From: an uncultured Thermoanaerobaculum sp.
GTDB taxonomy: Bacteria; Acidobacteriota; Thermoanaerobaculia; Thermoanaerobaculales; Thermoanaerobaculaceae
NCBI GenBank assembly: GCA_937934115.1
Contig: CALHAH010000018.1
Coordinates: 1 to 43,942 of the forward strand
Direction: 5' to 3'
DNA: 43,942 bases
Below are positions 1-7,584 of the stretch, piece by piece (the first letter of the stretch is position 1; each line of letters opens with the position of its first letter). A program made the translations under genes and the position numbers. The notes below the pieces were generated by a model. That model did no database searches. It was given only the letters and a program-made list of their open reading frames with translations, and was not told the origin of the DNA.

Positions 1-508
1 CTGATACCGCGCGAAACGTCCACATAGCCCCCTCCTTGGTCAGCACCTTCACCTCTTTTCCATCAAACAAAACAACCGTCGGCCGACCTGCAATCACTTT
101 CTTGGTTTTGCTCCCATCTGGCCCAGTGACCTCCACCGTGATCCTGTCCACGTCTTTCAGATACGTCCATTTCCCGTTGACGTTGAACCACAAAAGGCCT
201 TTCGGGTCCACCAACGTCAGCGGATTTGCCAGCACATACGCGTACAGGTTAAAGCTTTGCGGTCGCGTTACCTTGCCCCGAAAACGATCCACCGAGAAAA
301 ACCTCCCCAAGGACCCCGTGTAGTACCGCGCATGCATAAAGTCCACATCATCCCAGCTGCGGTCTAAAAGACCCAGGTCCCTTTGATGCGCGGTGAAACG
401 GTGGCGCTCAGAGTCTTGCACGCTGGCAAACCGATCCAAACCCCAGGGGTTGTGATCGAGAAGCTTTACCCGCTGCCGAAAGTTTTCTGGGCCTCGCAAG
501 TAGTGCAC
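1..508 (-). CDS. RHS-core fragment with start of a variable C-terminal tip (partial at window edge)
   Basis: The minus strand is open from just after the immunity gene's stop (512-514) to the window edge. It reads through a clear RHS repeat-associated core: an ERHRFTAHQRDLG segment, then HARYYTGSLGRFFSVD, then SFNLYAYVLANPLTLVDPKGL. About 60 residues of non-core sequence follow and are cut by the edge; in the RHS family this is where the toxin tip begins. There is no room for the large N-terminal RHS shell, and the only nearby start is a GTG at 506-508 without a good ribosome site. I read it as an orphan core-plus-tip module rather than a complete gene. Its core differs in sequence from the copy at 958-1840, so it is not a simple recent duplicate. 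Whether it is ever expressed is unknown. Confidence 0.7.
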   Translation of the reverse strand, partial: MHYLRGPENFRQRVKLLDHNPWGLDRFASVQDSERHRFTAHQRDLGLLDRSWDDVDFMHARYYTGSLGRFFSVDRFRGKVTRPQSFNLYAYVLANPLTLVDPKGLLWFNVNGKWTYLKDVDRITVEVTGPDGSKTKKVIAGRPTVVLFDGKEVKVLTKEGAMWTFRAVS

Positions 509-511
509 TAC

Positions 512-961
512 TCACTGCTCCCTCTCCCTCTTCTTCTTTTTCCTGTTTTCCAAACCACGGTAGACCTTTCCCAACGGCCAAATGAAGGGAAATGTGGGCA
601 CCAACATGCAACCACCAGCGGTAGGGAAAGACCTGGGATCTCGCCGAGCGTCACCCGAAAACACAAGCTCCAGGCACTTAAGAACCGCCTCCTCCATCCC
701 ACCCTGGGGGTAGTCCTCTGGCTCGAAAATAGCAACTTTCTCACCCCATATTACCTGGGCACCGTCGGGGTAAATCCAGATCTCGCATGGGCCTGAGCTG
801 GTAACAAAATGTAGGTTAACAGCAGTCTTAAAAGGATCGGAAACAAGGTCCTCCCCAACGGCCGCAACTAAGAGGGACGAATAGGTCACAGCCATGTTGC
901 TAATCTTTTCAACTAAGTTTTCCTGAAACGGCAGCAGGCCTTCAAATGATAGATCGGTCAT
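512..961 (-). CDS. Candidate immunity protein for the adjacent RHS toxin tip
   Basis: This encodes 149 residues of no family I recognise. It starts at an ATG whose last bases overlap the TGA of the upstream RHS/toxin frame (ATGA at 958-961), with GAGGG four bases before the start. A small gene directly behind an RHS C-terminal tip and coupled to it is the usual place for the cognate immunity protein. No signal peptide or membrane segment is visible, so it should be cytoplasmic. The last ten or so residues are a Lys/Arg/Glu run encoded by a purine-rich tract, and an RHS core fragment begins in the same frame right after the stop. The C-terminus may therefore mark an old recombination junction. 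The immunity role is inferred from position only. Confidence 0.6.
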   Translation of the reverse strand: MTDLSFEGLLPFQENLVEKISNMAVTYSSLLVAAVGEDLVSDPFKTAVNLHFVTSSGPCEIWIYPDGAQVIWGEKVAIFEPEDYPQGGMEEAVLKCLELVFSGDARRDPRSFPTAGGCMLVPTFPFIWPLGKVYRGLENRKKKKREREQ

Positions 962-1641
962 TGGACCCTCGGACCTTTCCAAAGATTGATGTGAGCGTTT
1001 TTCTCGCCCTTAATCCAGTCGATCAAGCGACCAGAAAGCCGGAACGTATAGCGATTTTTCCATTTATTGCTCCACCCAACTCTCAACCACTGGTTTCCCG
1101 TGCTTAGCCCGCGCCCAAGGCCAAAAACCGGGCTGTGACGCGAAAAAAGCCAAGCAAAGGCTTCGTCGGCTGGCCCACCGGCCAACCAAAACAGCTCCGT
1201 CGCAAACACCGATTGCCAATAGTCCATTAAAGGGTCGGTTTTTACTGCAACTTCCTGAAGCACTGCGAGCGTGTGCGGCGAGCTGCTTTCAACCCACAGG
1301 TTTCCTTGCGCAACGCATACAGCACCGGCGTAGCTTTGACAGTCTCCAAGGAATTCCCAGCGGTCGTAGCGTCCTACCGCATGCCGCTCACTTGCCTCCT
1401 CCCAAAACTTTTTGAGCGCTTCCCACGTGTCGCAGTCCATTCCCTTGGGAGCTTCCGGGCACGGGTCCTCCCCGAAAACATCAACCTCATCCGCAAGGTA
1501 CCGAGGCGCAAAACTTTGAGGCATCAGCCCCCACGGATCCACGAAGTTTGTGGGGTTACCCCCAACGTAGGCGAAGAGATTCAAGCTCTGCGGGGAAAAG
1601 ACATTGCCACGCACGGGATCCGGGGAGAGAAACCGCGTCAC
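958..1641 (-). CDS. RHS core end plus C-terminal toxin-like tip (remnant)
   Basis: The frame opens inside an RHS core: TRFLSPDPVRGNVFSPQS, then NLFAYVGGNPTNFVDPWGL (residues about 2-39). About 185 residues unrelated to the core follow. That layout is the signature of polymorphic toxins, where the tip after the DPxGL motif is the effector. The tip holds several Cys and Trp residues and ends with a basic and aromatic stretch containing HINLWKGP near the C-terminus. I cannot assign it to a named nuclease or other toxin family. The listed start (GTG at 1639-1641) is only the first in-frame start codon inside the core. The same frame runs upstream through WHARWYFAP to about 1668, so the protein once continued further. 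The candidate immunity gene follows with an ATGA overlap. Confidence 0.6.
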   Translation of the reverse strand: MTRFLSPDPVRGNVFSPQSLNLFAYVGGNPTNFVDPWGLMPQSFAPRYLADEVDVFGEDPCPEAPKGMDCDTWEALKKFWEEASERHAVGRYDRWEFLGDCQSYAGAVCVAQGNLWVESSSPHTLAVLQEVAVKTDPLMDYWQSVFATELFWLAGGPADEAFAWLFSRHSPVFGLGRGLSTGNQWLRVGWSNKWKNRYTFRLSGRLIDWIKGEKNAHINLWKGPRVQ

Positions 1642-1840
1642 AGGCGCAAAGTACCACCGGGCGTGCCATAAGCACGGGACATCCGCGTAGGTGCTGGCCG
1701 TGTTTGGCGCTCGAACTCGTACCCCGAAAACCAGCTCGCTTGCAAGCCGGTGGTGGCCGCGGGAGTACCATAGGGGTAAAAGTCGTTGCTTGCTACCCCA
1801 CCGCCAGAACTATCGGTGACCCTCCACCGGCTGCCCGGCT
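1642..1840 (-). pseudogene. Upstream part of the RHS core, frameshifted
   Basis: In one minus-strand frame, positions about 1829-1701 encode RHS-core sequence: RWRVTDSSGGGVASNDFYPYG, then FSGYEFERQT. The next core element, WHARWYFAP, lies in a different frame starting at 1668 and joins the toxin-tip frame. Somewhere between about 1700 and 1668 the reading frame is therefore broken. Upstream of about 1840 the homology fades, so the many YD repeats of a full RHS shell are absent. This is a truncated and frameshifted remnant. A single sequencing or assembly indel could explain the frameshift but not the missing N-terminal shell. Confidence 0.6.
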
Positions 1841-2477
1841 GGCCCCAACGCGCGTGCTGCACCCCAAAAGCATACACCGAGGCACCCTTCCCCGGCTTGC
1901 TGCGAGCGGGCATTTTCTCCATTTCCGTGTCATGCTTAAGGCACGGCACGCACCCGTGCGGCGGGAAGCCCGCAGAATGGCTTTTCCACTGGGGTGGTAG
2001 GGAGAAAAGCCACAAGCTCTTTGTTTGGCGGCTGCCAACGAGACTACCGTAGCAGGTTGTCGCTGCAAACGCCGGGAAGATGAGGTCAAAGCGCACTAAA
2101 ACCTTTAAGGGGAGCGGCTAGATGTGCTGGAACGGCGCTGGAACCCACGGCTGAATGCCGCAGAACAGTACTGCACACGAAAGCTCGCAACCCTTGAGAG
2201 CTGCGAGAAAAACTAATTTTTACAAGCATACGGCTTACCTGGATCATGGGCTTTGATCGAAGAATCTTTCCGCGTCTCATAGCGGGCCGGTGGGGGTTTG
2301 TCAGGCCCGCAACTGACCCCAGCCGCCCTCGCGCCCCGCAAGTGCTCCCGTGCTCACGAAAGACGACCGCCGAAATACGGTTTTTTCCCACCGCAAAATT
2401 GCTGCCAGCGCATCCTCTGCTTACAGTGAAGCGTTGAAGGATGTGATTGCTGTTGTCCTCGGTTTTTGCGCAAAAGA
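1841..2477. other. Gene-free stretch between the RHS remnant and speB
   Basis: About 640 bases with only short, overlapping open frames on both strands and none with a recognisable domain. The 5' part could be eroded RHS DNA beyond recognition. I see no tRNA-like, terminator or repeat structure here. Confidence 0.5.
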
Positions 2478-3377
2478 TTAAGAAGACCTCAAGCGAGCAA
2501 AGGCGTAAGCCAGGAGTTTATACACCAGCTTTGCAGCAAAAAAGTCGGGAGCGACGAGCCCGGGTAAGGGGGCAAGCTCGACCACATCGAAGCCCACGAT
2601 ACGCTTGCTTTGCGCCACACCCTTGAGAATCTCCAACGCGCCGTACCAGGTAAGGCCCCCAGGTTCCGGCGTGCCGGTGGCGGGCATGATGGCTGGATCA
2701 AAGGCGTCCAAATCCACGGTGATGTAAACCTCTTCCGGAAGCGCCCCTACGATTTTGGGAAGAAACTGGGAAACCGGCTTGGAAACGGCTTCCGCTGCAA
2801 ACACCGTGGTCACCATTCCCGACTGGATGATTTTGTGCTCGTCGGCGGTGAGGGAACGGATCCCCACTTGCGCTATGGGGATTCCCAGGTTCAAAATGCG
2901 CTTCATCACGCACGCGTGGTTGTACGGGGAGCCCTCAAAGCTTTCACGTAAATCGGCGTGGGCATCCAGCTGCAGTACGCCCATTCGCGGGTGCTTTTCC
3001 CTTAGGGCCTTGACTAGGGGAAAGCTCACCGAGTGTTCGCCCCCCAAGCCCACAAGGAAATCGTGGGTTTTGAGAGCCTCCGAAGCCACAGCGTACATTC
3101 GCTGCATGGTGGCCTCAGGCCCGGATGTTTCCGGTATGACCGGGGCCAGTGTGTCGAGTTGCAACGCCGTGGAGGGGTCCCATTGGAGCTCTTCGTCATA
3201 GGTTTCCAAATGGGTGGAGGCTTCCAGGATGGCAATCGGCCCCCGGCGAGCCCCCGGCTGGTAGGAGGTGGTAAGGTCGTAGGGGAGCGGCAAGATGCCG
3301 ATTTTAGGACCAGAAGTTGGTCTTAGGTCTTCAGGAAGCCCCAAGAAACTCAAGTAAGGAGCATACCGTTCTTCCAT
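2478..3377 (-). CDS. speB: Agmatinase (agmatine ureohydrolase)
   Basis: This hydrolyses agmatine to putrescine and urea, the second step of the arginine route to polyamines. The 299-residue protein has the ureohydrolase manganese motifs in order: GGEHS at 112-116, DAHAD at 138-142 and DLDAFD at 222-227, followed by MPATGTPEPGG. Asn and His in SPYNHA (about 150-155) are also typical. I chose the ATG at 3377 because GAGG lies six bases upstream. A TTG eight codons earlier would overlap the preceding gene and has no ribosome site. It lies 16 bases behind the pyruvoyl-dependent arginine decarboxylase, which makes its substrate, and this pairing argues for agmatine rather than another guanidino compound. 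Confidence 0.93.
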   Translation of the reverse strand: MEERYAPYLSFLGLPEDLRPTSGPKIGILPLPYDLTTSYQPGARRGPIAILEASTHLETYDEELQWDPSTALQLDTLAPVIPETSGPEATMQRMYAVASEALKTHDFLVGLGGEHSVSFPLVKALREKHPRMGVLQLDAHADLRESFEGSPYNHACVMKRILNLGIPIAQVGIRSLTADEHKIIQSGMVTTVFAAEAVSKPVSQFLPKIVGALPEEVYITVDLDAFDPAIMPATGTPEPGGLTWYGALEILKGVAQSKRIVGFDVVELAPLPGLVAPDFFAAKLVYKLLAYAFARLRSS

Positions 3378-3393
3378 GGAAACCTCGCAGTGT

Positions 3394-3951
3394 TCAATCA
3401 AATAGCAAAACCGCGGCAGCTATGACTGTCGTCCAGCGACCGTCAGGCTTGACCACCGCCGATTGGGTGATGTTGCGGGTGACCACGATTTTGCCGGAAA
3501 TACGCCAAATTTGGCGTTTTTCGTCCCAGGATTGATCTTCGTCAAACTCCACACCCAACGTGGAGGCTAGCATGGAGGCTGCCAAATCTTCCGCGTAATC
3601 TCCAGCTTCCTTTGCCGTTTGGCCAAAGGCATGATGTTCCGACAGGTAGCCGTACATGCGTTTGTCGCGTGGTACAGCCACACCTACCGACGCGGCAATC
3701 ATGCGGTGGGGTTCGTTGGATTCCGCGCGGCTCATGACCACAAAGGCTATTTGCCCCGGTTCCAGAAGGGCTTCGCCCTTTTTCCGCGAGATGATCTTGC
3801 ACCCCGGCGGGTAAATGGACGATACCGATACCAGGTTCAACGCGGCAATGCCTGCATCCCGCAGGGCAAGCTCAAAGGACTGCAGCTTTTCCCGGTGGCT
3901 TCCCACCCCCCGGGTAAAAAACAGCTTGGTCGGAACCAGGTGTTTGGGCAT
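3394..3951 (-). CDS. pdaD: Pyruvoyl-dependent arginine decarboxylase
   Basis: This decarboxylates arginine to agmatine using a pyruvoyl group made by self-cleavage of the proenzyme. The 185-residue chain carries the family's processing signature [12 protein letters not shown] at about 39-50. Cleavage is expected between Ser44 and Ser45, giving a short beta chain and a pyruvoyl-capped alpha chain. A GGAGG sits just before the ATG. The gene lies 72 bases behind the larA-like gene and directly before speB, so arginine, agmatine and putrescine form one short pathway here. This enzyme type is common in archaea and some anaerobic or thermophilic bacteria and differs from the PLP enzyme SpeA. Confidence 0.95.
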   Translation of the reverse strand: MPKHLVPTKLFFTRGVGSHREKLQSFELALRDAGIAALNLVSVSSIYPPGCKIISRKKGEALLEPGQIAFVVMSRAESNEPHRMIAASVGVAVPRDKRMYGYLSEHHAFGQTAKEAGDYAEDLAASMLASTLGVEFDEDQSWDEKRQIWRISGKIVVTRNITQSAVVKPDGRWTTVIAAAVLLFD

Positions 3952-4023
3952 CTTCCCCTCCTTCCCCCTTTAAGCCCCGCGCCCTGCGAGGCGTGCGGAA
4001 AGTACACGCAAATGAAAGCCAAA

Positions 4024-5310
4024 TCAAGAGAGCCACGCGACTTCCTCGTCGGCGCCCCGAGGATACACGGCGGCACCGGCCATCACAGCGACGGTATCGC
4101 CCGGTGCTTCCTCCCGCCAGCGATCAAGAACGTCCTGAGGATGGGCCGCCAAATGAAAGCCCAACTTTTGCGCTACGCTGCGATCAAGATTACTTACCAT
4201 GTGGACCTTGAAGCGCTTGGTTTTGTCCACGATGCGCAAGGTAGTGTGCCCGTACTGCACGTAGCTCTCCCGGAGCTTGGCCACAATAACTTCCGGCCGC
4301 GGGTCCGCAAGAAAGGGTGCCATCGCCGGTGACCCGGGGCCACCCCCCATTTCGGCCACCAGGAGAATCTCCCCACCTTCGGCCACAAAGCGACTGGCAG
4401 CATCAAGTGCTTTATGGGCTTGAATGAGTGTGTGGTCGCTAGGAAAACCACCGGCACTTACCAACATTCGGGCAAAGGGACCAGCGTTCACCTCATACCA
4501 GGCGCGAACGGCACGTATGCCCTCGCGCCACACGGATAGCCACCTGCCTGCCCTTGCCCAGGCTACGTTTCCGCCTTGGTCCAAAACCAAGCCTAAAGCC
4601 CAATCCACCGCTCTTTTTTCCGCAACCTGCAGTATTTCTTGCGCCACCGGATTGCCGGCGAGCACTCCCGGTTGGCAGCGGGGGTGCAGACGCGGAGGTT
4701 CCACCGAAAGGTCCAGGACCCGCGCGTGGTTTTTCTGGATTTCTTCGTAGCCCGCCACCCCTGGGAAGACCATTTTTGGTCCACCACCGAAGCCAGCAAA
4801 GTAGTGGTGTTGCACGGTAAAGATGCTGACAAGTAAAGGTGCTTCCACTGCTAGCCTGGAAAGACGCACCGGCGTGCCGTCAGCCAGCGTCGCCACCTGG
4901 ACCAGTTGCTCTTTGTCTCGGGCGTCGTGCTGGACAACGGTCACGCCCGCAGGCAGGGGCCCCAAATGCTCGCGGAGGGCTTCGTCAGCCACCGGGGGGT
5001 GCGTGCCACAGGCCACCAGCAGCGTCACCCCATGGGGCGGCACCCCTCCCCTTTCCAGCTCTGCCAATACTACCGGCAAGACCAGCGGCAGGTTGGCCTT
5101 GCGGGTAAGGTCCGGCACCAGGACGACAGCCCACGCCTTTCCCACTGCCATTTGCGACAGCGACGGTGCATCCAAGGGCCGTTCAAACGCCTCCCTGACC
5201 ACAGCCACCGGGTTGTACCCTTTGGGCACAGCCGGTTTGAGGTCAAAAACCCGCAACCCCCGCAAGTCACAATTGACCAAACCGCGGCCGAAGGGGAGCT
5301 TGGCGATCAC
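4024..5310 (-). CDS. larA: LarA-family nickel-dependent 2-hydroxyacid racemase
   Basis: This is a 428-residue member of the lactate racemase (DUF2088) family. Members use a nickel-pincer nucleotide bound to a lysine to racemise lactate or related 2-hydroxyacids in the cytoplasm. Visible motifs are DLTR (67-70), GTHPP (102-106) and HHYFAGFGGGPK (168-179). His104, His169, Lys179 and His195 correspond in order and spacing to the His/His/Lys/His active-site set of the Lactobacillus enzyme. The start is a GTG three bases after metG's stop, so it is probably translated by coupling. The cofactor-making genes larB, larC and larE are not in the window. The substrate cannot be read from sequence, because LarA homologues include enzymes acting on other hydroxyacids. 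Confidence 0.85.
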   Translation of the reverse strand: MIAKLPFGRGLVNCDLRGLRVFDLKPAVPKGYNPVAVVREAFERPLDAPSLSQMAVGKAWAVVLVPDLTRKANLPLVLPVVLAELERGGVPPHGVTLLVACGTHPPVADEALREHLGPLPAGVTVVQHDARDKEQLVQVATLADGTPVRLSRLAVEAPLLVSIFTVQHHYFAGFGGGPKMVFPGVAGYEEIQKNHARVLDLSVEPPRLHPRCQPGVLAGNPVAQEILQVAEKRAVDWALGLVLDQGGNVAWARAGRWLSVWREGIRAVRAWYEVNAGPFARMLVSAGGFPSDHTLIQAHKALDAASRFVAEGGEILLVAEMGGGPGSPAMAPFLADPRPEVIVAKLRESYVQYGHTTLRIVDKTKRFKVHMVSNLDRSVAQKLGFHLAAHPQDVLDRWREEAPGDTVAVMAGAAVYPRGADEEVAWLS

Positions 5311-5313
5311 CCT

Positions 5314-7218
5314 TTACCTGACTCCAGAACCCGGAGGTACCTCTTTTTCCGGCGTCAAAAGCACCGGCGAACCATCGGCGAGAGTGGCCGCCAAGAGCAT
5401 CCCGCGTGACTCCACGCCCATGAGGGTTGCCGGTTTGAGGTTGGCCACGACCACAATGAGCTTGCCTACCAGTTCCTCCGGTTGGTACGAACTCCCAATT
5501 CCGGCCACGATTTGCCGCGGTTGTTCCTCTCCTAAATCCACCTCCAAGCGCACAAGCTTTTGGGATTTGGGCACGCGCTCGGCGGTGAGCACCTTGCCCA
5601 CCACCAACTTAATCTTGCCGAACTCCTCGATGGACACTAACGGGTCCTGCTGGCTTTCTTCCTGTCCTTTTTGCCCTTCGCTCACGTTAACCTCCGCAAA
5701 AAAAGCTTTTTCGTCTACCCTGGGGAAAAGCGGTCCCTCGTCGGGACCCAGCGACACCGCCACCGGCAACATGCCCCACACCATTTGCTGGCGGTCGCGG
5801 TCGGTTCGCAAAACCGCCAAAATCTTCTCTGCGGTGGACGGCATTACGGGGTACGTCATAACCGCCACCAACCGCAAACTCTCTAAGCAGTTGTACATGA
5901 TGCGGGAAAGCCGCTGGGATGCGCCTTCCGCCTTGTAAAGACCCCACGGCGCCTTTTCCGTCACGTAACCATCCACCGCTGCCAAAAGTTCCCATACGGC
6001 CTCGAGCGCGCGGTGAAACTCGTACGTTTCCATGCTCTCCAGGTAGCGGGCGGTCACCTCTTCAGCCTTCGTGCGGAGGACACTTTCCCCACAGGCCTCC
6101 GGCGGGGTTTTCCCATCAAAGTAACGACGGGCCATGGCCATCACACGCGCGAAGGTGTTGCCCAAACCGTTGGCGAGATCAGCGTTGTAGCGGGCTAGGA
6201 AGGCCTCGTCCGAGAAGTTGGCGTCCTGGCCAAAGGTCATTTCGCGCAGGAAAAAGTACCGCAAAGGGTCGGCACCAAATTGCCGGATTAAGTAATCGGG
6301 TCGCACCACGTTTCCCAAACTCTTGGACATCTTTTTTTCGTCCTTAAGCCACCACCCATGACCAAAAACTTGCTTAGGAAGCGGCAATCCAGCAGACATC
6401 AAAAACGCTGGCCAGTAAACGCAGTGGAAACGCAGGATGTCCTTGCCAACGAGGTGTAGATCCGCCGGCCAGAAACGCGCAAAGAGGTCTAAGTTTTGCG
6501 AACCAAAACCCAGAGCAGAAACGTAGTTGGTCAGTGCATCTACCCACACGTAGACCACGTGACCATCATCCCCCGGCCATGGGATCCCCCAGCGCAGGGA
6601 AGCCCGGGAAATGGAAAGATCTTTGAGCCCTCCCTCCACAAAGCGCACCACTTCGTTAAAGCGTGAGGTGGGCCGTACGAAGTCTGGATGCTCCCCAAAG
6701 AAAGCTAAAAGTTTTTCTTGATACGCCGACAGGCGGAAAAAGTAAGATTCCTCCCCAAGACGCTCCACCGCATGCCCAAAGTCAGGGCAGCGGCCGTCTT
6801 TCAGTTGCGTTTCCGGGTAAAATGCCTCGCACCCTGCGCAGTACCAGCCCTCATAGCTGGCCTTGTAAATGTCACCAGCTTCGGTCATACGCCGGATGAG
6901 CTCGCGGACCCCCGCTTTATGTCTTTCCTGCGTGGTGCGAATGAAATCGTCGTGGGTTATAGCCAGCTGCCGCCACAGCTGGTGGTAGCGCCCAACCACC
7001 TGGTCGGCAAGCGCTTGCGGCGAAGTGCCCTGGTCGCGGGCTGCGCGCTCGATCTTCTGCCCGTGCTCGTCGGTGCCGGTGAGGAAAAAAACCTCAAAGC
7101 CACGCATGCGCTTGAAGCGGGCGATTACGTCCGCCACCACCGTTGTGTACATGTGGCCAATGTGCGGCAAGTCGTTTACGTAGTAGATAGGCGTGGTGAT
7201 GTAAAAAGTCCGTCCCAC
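5314..7218 (-). CDS. metG: Methionyl-tRNA synthetase
   Basis: This charges tRNA-Met. The 634-residue protein has the class I signatures HIGH (19-22) and KMSKS (296-300), a connective-peptide zinc knuckle, and a C-terminal EMAP/Trbp111-type tRNA-binding domain (about 535-634), here fused as in many bacteria. The start is a GTG with AAGGAGG upstream. In the knuckle, Cys127, Cys130 and Cys144 are present. The fourth position (147), His in the Thermus enzyme and Cys in others, is Phe here, with a His two residues later. Either zinc is held by the shifted His or its binding is weakened. larA follows three bases downstream. Confidence 0.97.
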   Translation of the reverse strand: MGRTFYITTPIYYVNDLPHIGHMYTTVVADVIARFKRMRGFEVFFLTGTDEHGQKIERAARDQGTSPQALADQVVGRYHQLWRQLAITHDDFIRTTQERHKAGVRELIRRMTEAGDIYKASYEGWYCAGCEAFYPETQLKDGRCPDFGHAVERLGEESYFFRLSAYQEKLLAFFGEHPDFVRPTSRFNEVVRFVEGGLKDLSISRASLRWGIPWPGDDGHVVYVWVDALTNYVSALGFGSQNLDLFARFWPADLHLVGKDILRFHCVYWPAFLMSAGLPLPKQVFGHGWWLKDEKKMSKSLGNVVRPDYLIRQFGADPLRYFFLREMTFGQDANFSDEAFLARYNADLANGLGNTFARVMAMARRYFDGKTPPEACGESVLRTKAEEVTARYLESMETYEFHRALEAVWELLAAVDGYVTEKAPWGLYKAEGASQRLSRIMYNCLESLRLVAVMTYPVMPSTAEKILAVLRTDRDRQQMVWGMLPVAVSLGPDEGPLFPRVDEKAFFAEVNVSEGQKGQEESQQDPLVSIEEFGKIKLVVGKVLTAERVPKSQKLVRLEVDLGEEQPRQIVAGIGSSYQPEELVGKLIVVVANLKPATLMGVESRGMLLAATLADGSPVLLTPEKEVPPGSGVR

Positions 7219-7344
7219 ACACCCTCCTTTACGGCTGCTTAAGATACACCCGGCACCGCAGCGGTACCAGAGGCCTATCCCCTGGTGCGGGGTGGTGTTG
7301 GCCGCGAAAGGCTAGGGCAAGGGCAAAAAAGCCAAGCTCGGTTT

Positions 7345-7584
7345 TCAGCGATACCCAGCTTGCTCCATGGCTTCGTCGAGAGCTGCCAGCACCGCGCTCT
7401 CCAAAGCTTGACGGGTTGCGGGTGTCGAACCTTTCCAAAGGGCAAGCGCGTGTCGCACCTTTGCCTCGTCACTGGCAAGGGTTTGCGGCAACCATTCTCT
7501 GGTGAGCCGGCGCCGCCAATCTTCCCCCGCTTCGGCGGCAGCTTGGCAGAGAAGCAGCAACTCTTCCAGCACATCGGCGGGCAT
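7345..7584 (-). CDS. Small hypothetical protein behind cysS
   Basis: This is a 79-residue, Ala/Leu/Glu-rich, probably all-helical soluble protein of unknown function. Its ATG overlaps the cysS stop by one base (TAATG), with GGAGG five bases before, so it is translationally coupled to cysS. It contains no motif I can name. The position suggests co-expression with the aminoacyl-tRNA synthetases, but nothing in the sequence shows a role in charging. A 126-base gap separates it from metG. Confidence 0.65.
   Translation of the reverse strand: MPADVLEELLLLCQAAAEAGEDWRRRLTREWLPQTLASDEAKVRHALALWKGSTPATRQALESAVLAALDEAMEQAGYR

Noticed and set aside
4823-5938. Long plus-strand open frame (371 codons) opposite larA and metG
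   Set aside because: It runs antisense to two well-supported genes, has no domain-like sequence, and long antisense frames are expected at this GC content.
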